Shown piece after piece: positions 26,421 through 39,800 of a stretch of 64,000 nucleotides of DNA (position 1 is its first letter; every line of letters begins with the position of its first letter). The DNA comes from Saccoglossus kowalevskii (taxonomy: Eukaryota > Hemichordata > Enteropneusta > Harrimaniidae), in contig NW_003137821.1 in assembly GCF_000003605.2 (NCBI RefSeq), positions 688,134 to 752,133 of the forward strand. The letters run 5' to 3'. The notes under the pieces are model-generated. The model was not told the origin of the DNA and made no database searches. It was given only the letters and a program-made list of their open reading frames with translations. The position numbers were made by a program, and so were the translations under genes.

Positions 26421-28926
26421 AGCTTCACACGTCATACACAAGTTTTACTTTGGGCATCTGATTTGCATTGCCGTATGTTCATTGGCGTGATTGCTAGTTT
26501 TGAAATATTGCAGTCAAACCCGTAGATATTTTTTTTACACAATCTTGTTTCGAATATATATATTCTTCTGAAGTTGACTCCCTAAGTTGCTAGCTTATTC
26601 AAAAATATTGACTTGAATATTTTCAGTTTGTAGTCACATTGTATTGACCCGTGGTCTTGGTGTCACACCAGAATGGACATCATGTACAAGAGTGCTCAGG
26701 TGATCAAAGTTATAGTCGACAACAGATGTGTACGCTATGGAAACATTGAACAACAGACTGATTGTGTAATTTGCGTTACTTGCTTGTCTTTGAATCATCT
26801 TGCCCACTCTCAATATGACCGTAGACTCGAGAAAGTGCTAAACACAAATGATTCGTCAAACTAATGTAATAGTTGAACATTGTAATTACGATTAGTAATT
26901 TTGATGACGGACCCCACATTTAATTCCATCTAATGTTTTCAAATGTATGTTTTGTAAACTGCCGTTAAAAATGTTTGATGCACTAAAACGGCAATAGTAC
27001 ATAATACCTAACACAATTAACAATATAATATTTGCTAAACCTTTAAACAACAGTAAATATGATGTACTAACATATACAAATATATAATATATATGGTGAC
27101 ATGAGAGGTGGAATGAGATTATTTGAACGGGTAAAACAAGTATTGCGCGTCTCTCTCTCTCAGCTAGATCTTGACTGCCATTGGTATATACACTAATTTA
27201 TTTCCAGCATTGTGAGCTCGGTCACTATCTGCGATTTGATCTTTGTACAATGTCGTACAAATAATACAGTTTGATCACGTATATATGGATGTTTTATGAA
27301 GTTTTTAATGAGTTCTATGATGAATACCCTCTACTCAGGCACCGTTTTATTAGAAAATATGTGATGTTAATGATTTATGTGCCTTTAGGTATTAATAATT
27401 TGAATAGGTTAAGAGTTGTTCTTACAATAAGGATTTTAACATGACGAATTGACTGGTGAATGAGGGTCATTCACAATGCCGTCTCAAAGAATATTTGTTA
27501 GAACTGACATTGTCATAGTTCAATGTTGTACACAAATTTGTTTGGGTTTGATAGGTTAAGTTGATATGTATATACCTAAGTTTGTGTAAATGATGTGGAA
27601 AACTGATAATATATTAGTTGATAAGACAAATACGTTATTCAAGCAATGCTAGTTGACGGTTTTATACCAAATACACTGTAACTTTAAGTGTTTTATAATT
27701 TATTTATTTTATTTATTTTTGTCCCCACTATAAAATCACAATAAATGTTTTATAATTAAACACATTAAGTTATTTTACTGTTTTGTGGTGAAACAAGTAT
27801 CTATATTCTGCATAATTACGAAAAGTGTATATGGCGAAAACAATTGCAGTCGGCGTTTTTATTTCAACATTTCAGGACTGTTTTTGCACATAAAACATTA
27901 TGTAAAGTGTTTCCAATAGAAACACATTTTAAAAGTTTTTTCCAATGGAAACAAGTATTAAAAGTGCTTATTATCACAACACTCTTAAAAGTGCTTTACT
28001 GGACACATATTTTGTAACATGTTTATGATCACGCCAGGTAAAAATCTGTATCAACCGGGGCTATGTTTTAATGAAGTGTTTAGACACACATTTTGATAAG
28101 TGTTTCCACCAGAAATATCTATCGAAATTTTTTTTATCATCGCAACAGTGCTATCCCGCAAAACACAATCTGAAATATTAACAATGCTTATAGAAACATG
28201 TTAAAATGTATTTCCCCTGATAACAAATCATTAGGATTATCATTTTGAAAAGTGTCAATAAACAGAATATATCAAATGATATGTTTCTTGATCAAACACT
28301 ATTACTATTGTACTATAATTGTACAGTAACTATAACATACAATAAACAAATCAAATAATAAAGTAAGTATTTATTCTATTTATTCCTAAATATTAACATT
28401 AATAAGATAAGTTTGAGTATAACATTTAAACAACAGACATATATAGTTTTTGTGAAAATAATACCAATCGCATGAAGAAGTGTCCTCGACTAAGTGCAGC
28501 TGAAGTGTGTTTTTCGTGAGGATATATATACAATACCAAATGTGAACATTGACACTTCAAAAAAGACATAAACAATAACATATTTAAACCTTTTTTCATT
28601 GACATAAATAAAAGAGACCAAGCTCTTACCATGTGGCATTGTTGTCTCGAATACAGTATCGCCGGGTACAACAAATTTCTGGGAAAAGCAAAATTAGTGG
28701 AACAAATAAAGAAAACAACATTAGTTTCAGAGAAACATGCTCTCTATAAATAAAATTACTCTCTTACAATCCCATTCTCACTCAATCCTCGAATCTGCAT
28801 ATATGCATTACATCCATTATATTTCATTAATTCTTCACTTTTCTATCTGTTAAAAGTTTTTACCCACTAATTTACTCTTATACATTTATTTACCTTATGC
28901 ATTAACACTTTGCGAAATATTCACAG
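26421..28926. other. Non-coding stretch between units B and C
   Basis: No gene seen. Contains a tandem motif array at 27904-28015, listed separately. Confidence 0.5.
27904..28015. repeat. Tandem array of about 28-bp units
   Basis: Four imperfect units begin AAAGTG or AAAGTT and carry an A/G-AAACA or ACAC centre; looser copies continue to about 28120. Units differ from each other, so the array is old. Similar words recur near 33240-33350. Confidence 0.65.
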
Positions 28927-29140
28927 TCTGGTGTTTCGTCGGGTTGAAACACTGTTGACCATTTTGCTTTCCGTTTTCGAGAAATTGGAACTACAGCTAC
29001 CGTTCACAAAATGCGGGGTGTCACATTCTATTAGGCCAGGTGGTACTTATAATTCAGCACGTGTTTCGATTTCCAGTAGATCTTATAGGTTTGAGGATCA
29101 TATAAACTATTTTTCTGAAGGTGATCTCATTATGCGTTGA
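28927..29140 (+). CDS. Possible terminal coding exon, unknown protein
   Basis: A fair acceptor (pyrimidine-rich stretch ending ATTCACAG) at 28926 opens a 70-codon frame ending TGA at 29138-29140, with AATAAA at 29273-29278. The residues are balanced and protein-like, for example LQLPFTKCGVSHS and RVSISSRSYRFEDH, unlike the I/Y/K-rich random frames around it. The PFTKCG stretch recalls the start of some ZP-N domains, but that is only a resemblance. No upstream exon was identified. Chance is a real alternative. Confidence 0.25.
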
Positions 29141-31629
29141 ATTACGTTACTTTTGGTGATTGTCTAGTTGGCAGATATAGCATAAGTTATTATCAAGTTC
29201 TCAGACTTTTCACACATTTTTGTTAATGCTGCTTGCATAAAGTTGGATGTATTATTCTATAAATGTTCTATCAATAAACACTTCAATGTCACATTTATAT
29301 CCCTTAAAACACTCACTACTATAATTTGTTCCCATCGTATTTTGATCGGATTTTTGAAACGTGATGTGCATACACTAAAAATGACTATGTGAATCATATG
29401 AAATTCTGTTTTTTGTTTTCTGAAGACTATGATTGTTTTGCTTCAAAATGTACAATTCTTCTTTCACCCGCTAAAATAATAAACATATCTACAAACTTAC
29501 AACCAAATTGTAATTACAGACTTCCTGTGAATTATCACACCAGCAAACTGGTAATTGTTAACTTTAGAGTTATTAAATACATTACCACTACAATGTATTT
29601 GTTCTAGGATTTGTTTTCCAGTTAGCAATTTCCAACAATATGTACAACGAATGTATGAAAACATTGGTCTTATCTGTTGTTCAACTAATATTTACCAAAT
29701 AATATTTAAATGCAATTAGAATAATATATGAATTAGAAATGTGGGAAATGGGTAATGAATTTCGGGCTTTACTTATGTTGACTCATGTTGTATACAACAT
29801 ACGGTTAGTGACATACATATAATTAGTGACATACATACGGTTAGTGACAGATGTCAGATGTAATATATCACGTTTATTTCTCTTGAGATAAATTGCAATA
29901 ACAACTTCAGAAAAACGTATATTTCAATAAACAACTCTTCAATAAATGGCAGGGGAATAGAAATACAACCGTACTAAAGTACTAAAGCAGGCGATAATTT
30001 AATCGGAATTTACAATGATATATAGTGGTGCTTTTCGCTCACTCTTTATATAAATTCATTACGCCATTTGAATATTTGATTTGTACAAATCATAAAAACA
30101 AACAATTGTCATTTGATTCGTATTCTTGAACTTGTAAATTCCCTGAATAATCTCTAAGTTGGATATCGTTTGGGCCTGACGTTATTGGCTGCATTAAGCA
30201 GTGATAGACGAATATTATTAAGGTGTTAATGGTTTCATAAACATAAATATTCATTAATATTATTCCATACTGATAATAAAGTCTGATACTCTCATATTGT
30301 ATCAACCTTCGAAATCACAGAATGCATTTTGAAAGTCTGTATCAATATTCATTGCAAAAAACAATAGAATTTGATTGTTGACAGCTGTTTGGCAAGGCGT
30401 GATATTTTTCTCATTCCCTATACACTAAATGAAAACCAATTTAAATTATAGAATGTCATCGTGTCTATGTCATTCCGTGTAAATGATCAAAATATTTCAT
30501 TTTCGTGTAAACAAACAATGTATTTAACACGTTTTGTATACATACATATAATCTCCGATCGTCATCTTAAAAAAAATCATGGCATTATGATTATAAAAAA
30601 AAAACATTTCTCACTTAAAGCATGTAAATAAAACTCGGCATAGATTTGTTTGCGATGTTGATAATAATCGCCGTTTGAGGCCTTATTGGAATATAGAATT
30701 GTTCTGTGCGGCCGTTTTTGAGCTGACATAGTGTAGTGCATGGACGCTGAACAATTTGGTAAGGAATATTTTAACATAAATCACGATCTGGGGAAGGCTC
30801 GACTTTTATTCGTTTATAAACCCCACTTAAGTTGTTTTGTCGTTCTTTTTCCTGGTGCGGCTTTTATATTCGAACAACTACGACATTTACATACATATGA
30901 ATCGTTTGAGACACATATCGAGCACGAATCCCGAAGGCGACCACCCACCTTTAATAAATTATACTTAGTGTGTTAGTCTAGTGTGTCTAGTCACTATAAC
31001 TTTCAAGCACGTCATATTGAAGCGTAATGCGAAGAAGGTTACATGTACTCTATACTTCTATGCCTGGCGATATTGACTTATTGCGTTACAAAACCTGTCC
31101 GATATCACTTTATCTGTATTGACTATGACACATGAATCTATAATGCACTCAAAATTTGATTCGAACACATTTGATTTCAGACATCGATAGCAGAAGCTTT
31201 TTTTGATTCAACGCCATAATATAATCAAAGCCGCTGTAACTAACTATATGGCTTTATGTCTGTCATGTTGAGAATATTGAGAAAGTATAAAAAAAGGGAA
31301 TGAATAAACGGGTACAATTTTGTTGACGTAGAAGTCCAATATTTGGTGCACGTGGTCAAATATTGGACTATATTTGGAACATTCATTCTTATGTTGTAGT
31401 ATATGAACATATTTATAATCTATGAGCTATCCAAGAACACATGTTGTGCCCTTGAAATGCATTCAGCATATTCCTAGGTCAGGTGTTCGTAAGGAAGTGT
31501 TATAGTATCAGGCAGATTGTATGCTCGAAACCCATGGTCGGCTGCATCTTCAGCCGTCCAGAATAAGTACATTCTTTCAAAACTCCCGGCAATCGTAATT
31601 CGGAGAATGGTAATATATGAAGCAATATA
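29141..31629. other. Non-coding stretch, start of unit C
   Basis: No gene seen. Near 30500-30530 GTAAACAAACAATGTATTTA matches unit B at about 18224. A short tandem with GTTAGTGACATACATA units lies at 29797-29850. Confidence 0.5.
29797..29850. repeat. Short tandem repeat, 17-19 bp unit
   Basis: Three units of (CG)GTTAGTGACATACATA, one with AATT in place of CGGTT. Confidence 0.85.
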
Positions 31630-32034
31630 TTAAGGTAGAAGCCTAGTCATAATTTTTTGACAAAATTGGTCATAAATCGCATGACAATGTTCATTAGTTT
31701 ATTATGTACAATCATGAAGCTAATCTATCATGGTACAATAGCATTATTTTATATGTTACAGTTACGTTTTTTGAGAAACGTGTCCTAATATTTCTTGAAG
31801 ATTGCTATTTTTAGAACTATTCCACAATGTTAACATATGCATTTTTTTGACACTTTTTGAAACCCAGATTTTTTAAATAATTCAGAACAACAAAAAGTAC
31901 TCCATCATTAACAATATATGATTTTTTCAGCCTATGTCACCAGATTAGATTTTGAGATATTGCATAGTATCTCTGCCATAGGAACATGTGGTAAAAGTGA
32001 TATAATAGAGTCAAAATGGCGACTTTCTACTAAA
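31630..32034. mobile_element. Candidate degenerate miniature transposon (TTAA type)
   Basis: The left edge reads TTAAGGTAGAAGCC followed by a T-run and GAC. About 400 bp on, the right edge reads GTCAAAATGGCGACTTTCTAC then TAAA, an imperfect inverted partner. The inside is non-coding with several T-runs. Boundaries and class are tentative. Confidence 0.3.
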
Positions 32035-34657
32035 ATACAACCACCAATTTCTAGAAAAAAAGGCTGGTGACCCCTTTTTTAGATCAATATCTTTATATTG
32101 GAATACAATTTATTGCAAAATGAATAAATTCTGTTTTTTTTAAATTATATTATATTAAAACAAAAAAACAGCATTTAATTACGTTGATTCACCTGATGAC
32201 CAACTTATCACAATTTAATTACGCGGATTTACGATGTACACACACGGATTACCAGTTTTATTGAGATTTTGAGATATAACTGTATCGGTTGATGTATGCT
32301 CATACAATTAAGTATCTGAAAACAACTTTATCAACGTTAACTACTGCGGGGCTGACTTAGCACGTAGTTCAGTAAATCAAGTCTAGAAATTCAATCAGTG
32401 CGTCCTACGGCGCTATATATATATCGCCTTCAGTGACAATTAGCTGAATATATACCCTTTGTACAGTACAATACTGATTTATCGTACTATGCTGCAAACT
32501 ATTAATTAGTTGTCCTAGTACATTCATCGTAAGCGATAAGATTTCATCTTAAGGTTTATTGATACACGACATTTGCCATCTGCGGTCGTTCTCATTATTA
32601 ACAATACATCGTTAATATTTGAAGCATTGCCTTTTTTTGCAAACATTGCATCATTTATATGGGATGTATCAGCAAGGTGATTGCTCTACGAGTCGAAACA
32701 CGTAATCCATATAAAATCTGCTTAGAAAATTATGTTTAATGCCGGGAAGCAACGCGATTCTAATGCTTATTACGAGTGGCTGATATGTCGAAGCACACCT
32801 GCATACTCCAATTGAGCACACTTTATATATAAAATGATGAGGTCAACTGTCTGACTCACAATTCTGCGTAACAAATAAAAATGTCAATAACCACTGCAAA
32901 CATTGATTGTCGACACCTTAGTCTACTCTTTTCAGTAATACTGAAGCATTGTATCTGCTATTCATTAAGTAAGCGTCTCGTGTGCACATATATATGCATG
33001 TATGTCCGCCCGGCGATCATCTTGGTCTATATTATTCATAGTTTGTGCATCCAACGAAAGAAGTTTGTTGGCACAAATTCATTACCATCAGTTGTAACGT
33101 GCAACGTTCATACTTATGTTAAAATAACACCAACATTTTTTAAAGACGCGCAGCAAAAATGAATATGTGAAAGTTCCCCTTTGCATTAAGTACACTGTAA
33201 ATCTTCGGAGCACTTCCGTGTTTTTTCATGAGATCAAACAGTTTTAATTAAAAACACACTGTTTAAATTGAAAACATGTGTATTGCATTATACAAATCTG
33301 TATTTGCTATCAACACATTAGTGTTCTAGTGATTTTGGAAAAGTGTGTATTACGGCGACTTAAATGTGTCATTAAAGTGGTTATTGATAGGAAATTTATG
33401 GAATAATGCAACTAATGTTATGAAAAAAACACTCGAGACTCAAACTGGGGACTCGTATGTCAACATTATGGTATAAATGACATAGCATTACATTACTCAG
33501 AGAATAGTCTTATGACTTAAATTAAAATACTTCAACAGTTGTTAACATTTTAGTAACATTCAAGGCACCAGGCACCGCATTATTATCCTATTAAGTACAA
33601 CAATTTAATGACACCCATGACTTGACTTGAATATTATTTGAATACCTTTCTTTGAAATGGTAACGCGTGCCATTAAATGTTTCGTGATGTATTTCAAGTT
33701 TTATGAAACATCCGTGACAATCAGTGTGCATATTATACTAATAAAGAAGGTTCAAGAGAAACACCGGGGGTTCAAACTGTCTTTTACTCACCATAAGCCG
33801 GGTAATGAAGCATACATTTTCCCAAGCTGTTTAAATTGAATGCAATTACACACACAAAATATTCACAAGGGAATTTGTTGTTCCCACTTCGTCAAACATG
33901 CTCAGTTCCATGTGAAACTGTATAGATATTGTGAATAGCAATTTTAAAGAAAGTATCATACACATGGCTCATTACAATGTTTTCAGCATTATGTGTGAAA
34001 GCCCGTATGTAGAAATAACTTTTAAATCATATATAATTAAAGGAAAATCACACAAAGAAAATAAAAAGTTAAAAAACACACAATACAACTATAAATATAA
34101 ATTACAAACAATGGTAACATCGTTGAAAAATACATGTAAGAACCTTAAGGTATGCAACATACACGTGACATCTTCTGTGTAACAATATCGTCATATTTAA
34201 CAAAATATACACTATATCTTTTAAAAATAAATGAATGGATGTTAAGTCTTGGTCTAACTGGTAAAGGCAGTACCACTTAAAACATCTCTGCATAAGTACT
34301 ACAGACCCAGACATATAGAATGAACTCGGAAAAGTATACCCCTTACATGCATACCTGTATTCACACATGAAGCCAAACTGAACAGACCGTGATTTAAATG
34401 ACAGGAAAGCATTTCCAAATAGCACTGTTAATTACATGTCATGTATACTACGTCCAAAATTGATTTATTGCAATGAATCACTGAATGTGTCTCAACTAAC
34501 AATTACATCTAAGCGTTGAAAAAAACTTGTCGTATATGTGGCAAAAAGCCAAATGATTTCTGGTGTCTTATACTGACAACGCTTTTCACTGTTCCACGGC
34601 GATTTTAACCTTGTATGGGGACCAATTAAAAAAACTGAACTTAGGTTATTCTCTTTC
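32035..34657. other. Non-coding stretch in unit C
   Basis: No gene seen. At about 32170-32240 the phrase TTTAATTACG followed by GATTYAC occurs twice, about 45 bp apart. The plus-strand frame at 32881-33162 shows no domain. Confidence 0.45.
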
Positions 34658-35085
34658 TAGAAAAACATTTAAATTTACACACAACAGTAATTACTCGTAG
34701 CTTTTCCTTTGCTTGAGCGGAAATCAATTTCGCATTTCCCCCGTCGACCCTTTTTACTCAATTTTAGACACGCGTATGACTTTCTAGTGAAAAGAAGGTT
34801 AACTTACATGTCAATTGCCATTATAATGACACGGAGGAACATTCATTACATTCATTGGAATTTGTAAACTGTTCTTCATGAATAAGGTACATTTCATGTA
34901 GGTAACATGTCAATAGTTGCTCAATTTTATCGATCTTGTGGAGGATATTTAATAAGCTGTCAGTTAATAGTAATATTTTTTTTATTTATTTATATACGAC
35001 TTGCATAATATAAACGTAGACAGAACGTGATTTGGCCTGTCTGTAGTAATTATTAGGTTGCAATTATTAAATGTGTTGAATCAAG
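34658..35085. repeat. Duplicated block, unit C copy (partner 19449-19930)
   Basis: Carries the same ordered landmarks as the unit B block, including the exact 20-mer GAAGGTTAACTTACATGTCA. The microsatellite that follows in B is reduced here to a short TTTATTTATTTATATA inside the block. Confidence 0.9.
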
Positions 35086-35411
35086 TAAGATCGCCCATTG
35101 CTGAATCCTTATTTATCATCTTATTTGTTCGACTTTTCTGTAATATATGATTCGATTATTTAGCTTTCTGCCAATTTAATTGCTGAAATGTTTCTTCACA
35201 CACATCCCACGACAAGCGCCAAATAAATAAATAAATTAAGAACTGCAAGGTACCGACATGAAGGCACACATTAACTTTTTAGTATACTAATATTGATTTG
35301 TTTACGTCAGTTTTATTAGTTTTAGTGTACTAACAAATGGGGGTAGTGTAATTTGCATTTTGTTGACCCCAAACACACATTAGGGCGTTATCTAACATCC
35401 CACATGCAAGG

Positions 35412-35764
35412 TCAATTCAACTTTGAGAACGATTGTCTTAAACTTATGAATAGATAATTAAGTTTCTGTATGCAAATCAGTACACCATCTAACAAATAAA
35501 CCCAAACACAAGAATATTGTGTTTGACTACACTCTAAGCAAATGTTTAATATGATATAACGAATTATATTGTATATTCCAGCCACGAGGTTGTTAATTTG
35601 ATCCCATAACGTAGGTGATAGTGAGACGCAATCTTTGGAATCCACTTCCCTGCCGCAGATATCAATAACACAGGACATGAACACAACATAATACGGACTT
35701 AGCAGAATAAAACCAACCATGTTGTTTTGTTGTATAGCTATCTCATTTTTTTGCGTTTGGCTTT
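35412..35764 (-). pseudogene. GPCR-like fragment: ICL3, TM6, ECL3, TM7
   Basis: After a possible acceptor (AAAATAG) the minus strand reads a basic KAKRKK stretch, then a hydrophobic FILLSPYYVVFM and later GIYNIIRYIILN. This order is that of a class A receptor from loop 3 to TM7: SPYYVVF sits where many peptide receptors have CWSPYYV, and NIIRY sits at the NPxxY site. The tryptophan and proline at these motifs are not conserved, and no TM1-TM5 was found upstream, so a relic is more likely than a working exon. It is 1.1 kb downstream of receptor C and is absent from the matching place in unit B. It resembles receptor C only weakly, so it may come from another receptor subfamily. Confidence 0.35.
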
Positions 35765-36827
35765 CTATTTTATCATTTCAAATATACGTTACGTTCTATA
35801 TTAGATACATATAATTATCATTCAATGACCAGTACCGGTATTATAATTCAGCAAACCTTGTATTATAGTCAATTACTCTTTTATATCGTATTTTACTAGA
35901 TCGACATTTGAACTAGTATACTAGTAATTAAATTTTAATATTTATGTCTTTATCTAAAATACACTTTGATGAAATTCTTCGAGGATTCACCGCCGACGTG
36001 ATAAGGCCATATCTGTCAATTACAGTGTAAGTAAATAGATACACATCGCAGTTTACTAATCACTGTCATATATAGACAAATTCAAACGAGAAATTTCAAT
36101 CATCTATCACTGATTGTCTACAGCGTTCGCTTACTGATAAAATCATACAGCGTCCTGCCAAAATGCACACATAGGCGATAAGATTACGATAATTACTTTT
36201 CACAGGTATGGATTTTTTGAAGACCACTGAAGCATACTACAAAGACTCGGCTGCACGGTTGCATTATAAACAGTGAGTACATTGAAGCTAGTCGCATATA
36301 CATATGCATATATGGGTATAACATTTTGGATGAGGCAGTTTCAAATCAACCCTGCATGTTTGGACACATTGTGTAGCATATATTAAATTTACCTTCAGCC
36401 ACGTTTTCACAGATGTAGTATATATTTTTGTGATTCAGTTTTGAATATACATAATTATTTTTGATTCTAGGTAGTAAAGCAGTCATTTTGCATTGATTAT
36501 CATTGAAGTAAATTCTTGCCATTAACATAAAAAACACATTAAAATTACGATGCGCTTGTAGACCAGTGAATGATATAACGTGCCTGATCAATAACCACAA
36601 ATGCATTAGTAATGTTCTTTTGCTACATGCACCCATATTCTACACTTTTTGGCGGATGCACAATAGTTGCAACGTGACATATTCCACTCATCTGGTTACA
36701 CAGTCTAGAAAGTATATATTTTTTCGTAAGCATGCAATGACAGAAGATACAGCGTGTCGATGTATGACTAAATACGTCAAGAGGATTACCTCCATATATT
36801 ACACGATAGTCATTGTATGTTCTATTT

Positions 36828-36833
36828 TTTATT
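36828..36833 (-). promoter_or_regulatory. Candidate poly(A) signal of receptor C
   Basis: AATAAA on the minus strand, 16 bp after the stop codon of the receptor; this implies a very short 3' untranslated region. Confidence 0.4.
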
Positions 36834-36848
36834 CTAAAATCCAACATA

Positions 36849-39800
36849 TTACACTTTGTCACCCACATCGTGTTGTACGCTACTTTTGCTGCCATCACTG
36901 TTGAACCATACTTCATCGGTATCCAGTGTCGAGGTGTCATCGAGGCTGTCGAAGATACTTTTTTCTGATCCTCCCTTCACACAACACGTCAGCTCACGGA
37001 ACCCACGTCGAAAATTTGCACTCATGATGGCGTAAACGACAGGCTTATATACACAGATACCATACAATGCAGTATCCATGAGAAATCCATACAGTGAATA
37101 CCATTTACTATTATAATATGATGACCCATCGCTACCTAAGAACAGGACTATGGTATCAACAACGGTTGGTAGTAGCAAAGCAGCATACAACCCGACTAAA
37201 GTGAGCAGTAATTTTAGCGCCCGTTTGCAGGCTACCATGATCTTTTGATTTGAAGACAGCAACATTTTGGCCTCCGTCGATCTGAGAAAAGATTTAATCT
37301 TCGTGAACGAGACGGCGATAATTCCAAGAGGCAGAAAGTATAAGAAGAGTAGACGATAAACAGAAACTATTAGCAATTTCGAAGATCTCGCACTCACTTT
37401 ACAAACACGTGTGGATGACGCATTCACGGCGTTGACATTTGAATGTCCATAAGCGAGTTCGCGCCACACGTCACTCAAGATAGTCGATGGAATAGCTGCA
37501 GACAATGAGAGCAATTGAATGATGACAGCTACTGTGAAGAACTTCTTCATGGTGCGAATGCTGTATGGCCTCATTGCACGGGAGAGGGTGAGAAGTCTAA
37601 AAACGGAAGAGAAGCAAAAACCTTACCACTATTAATCTCGTAAAATGCAACAAATCTCGCATGATGCAATGATGCTGACTAACTGAATTTAATTGAACAC
37701 AAATTTAACTCTTTTGCATCACTTGACATGACATTATATAATACCATTACGTCATCAGCAATGACAGTCGAGTGTACATAATTACTAATATAACGGATGG
37801 TCTGAGTAATGAATTCAGCAAATGTCATAAAGCATTATGATACTCACCTATCAATACTCATGGCTGTCAGAGTGAATATTGTAACGGCTAACGAATAGTC
37901 CTTAAAGAAAGACATACTCCGGCAAAATGAAGAGCCAAAACTCCAATCCTGTGTGCAAGAAACCAAACACCTGGTTATATAGGATAAATAGAGCACATAG
38001 AGTATTTGACGTTGAGCAAAATATATTTGCGATGTTGAGTTAAACGTGACATTCATCAACGTCACATTACATGTGTTTTATTGACATTTGATCATCGAAA
38101 TGAGGTTACCTAGAATGTATTAATAATGGTATCACCGACAGTGTAGCTCTTTCGGTGAAGAATGCTTGTTGTAATCCTAAACGATAATGGTATCGCATGA
38201 TATAATAAAGAAGGTTTTCATAAATGAAGAAAAACAATAACTTACTTCATACACGTATTTACTGATGATGTCAAACGGCATGGCCAGGAGCAGCATTATA
38301 ATGTCACCAAGAGCAATTTGAGCAATGAACATGTTGGTTACACTTCGCATGTGCTCGTTCAATACGACAACCGATGCTACCAATGCATTGCCTGTAAATT
38401 GTAAATAAAGAAAATGGATGTTTTACTTGTTAAGCAATAGTAGATAAATGATTGAAACGGTAATTTACTGCAATTTACGTAATCGAAGGGGTGCCCAATA
38501 CCATGATAGCGCAATTAGGCTGACATTGTATAAATCCACTAGTCTCACAAATGATAGACTGTGATGAATAGTTTTATACAATAATGTTAATTTAAACTAG
38601 TAGACTAATAATATCGTAACAGCAGTTTCTGATAAATAGAGAAGCCAATATTTAATTTGGTGTATGGTACATGCATTTACCACCGAATTTGTAAGTTTCA
38701 TAAGTGCACACTCAGGTAATATAGGGTGATATACATAATTTTTGCTTTGCGATTTTTTCGGATATTTCTAGTAGGCGTAATAGTCTTGTTTTTGGACTTC
38801 AAATTGTATTATACAATCTAAAATTGTTTCTCATCAAATGCATTTCTGGCAGGTAATTATATGCATTAAGGAAATCTATATATTTACTATTGTGAAAAAA
38901 ATAAAGGTACTTATATTACTTTATTCTTTATTACGAGCTTAACACCCAGTTGAAGGCTGCTAACGATAGATGGTACCTGGTCGTTAATTTTCCGCATGTT
39001 AATGCAGTAAGTAAGCCGCATGAAAAGAAACATATACATTGTGATCTAGGAATTTTCAATAGAACCGATTTATGATTATAATGTAACCATCAGTATTAGT
39101 GAAATTCCATGTCTATCTTAAAATGGTTATATGTTTTACAGCAATCTTGTGAAATGTTATTCTACAGGGAACTACGTAGTAAAAGCGCATTTTGATATGA
39201 CAACGTAAATGGAGGTTAATATTGTATATATGCGGCTCTGGATTGAATTCACACAAATGGGATTTAATCCTAATGGTATCTATTTGTTTAAGATATTCTT
39301 TCAATATGCTTACACATTGTATTTGAAACGTCGTACGTACGTACGCACTGAATTGGGTTGTGATGTCACATTTCAATCTCAGACAACTATTCAATATAGT
39401 CAGGTTATTTTTAAACGTGAGACATAGATACAAGTGTACATGTTAGAATTGATTATTTTTTTTCGATTATTAATTAGAAGATTGTTGGAATTTAATAAAA
39501 CGTTCTTCCCTGATATTCATCAACTCCACTATTACTAATGAAACCACTCGAATCGATTCAGTCAAGTGGAAATGTTTACCCGTCTGTCGCAGTAGAGGTA
39601 AAACGCCAATGTAAATGGAAATTGTTATTGTATGTATGCGGGTGTTGACAAGTGACAAAATTGGAACTTAAGTCTGATATTTGTTTAGCTTGTTTATTTG
39701 CAGGTCTACTCTTTGCTGATGGAACGTTGTACGGTCGCAAAAGATTGTAATAATACTTTTTAATCGACTCAGGTTATTATCGCACGTGAGATACAGACAA

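Noticed and set aside
36346-36940. Overlapping frames on both strands over and just beyond the 3' end of receptor C
   Set aside because: Shadows of the receptor coding end and its 3' flank.
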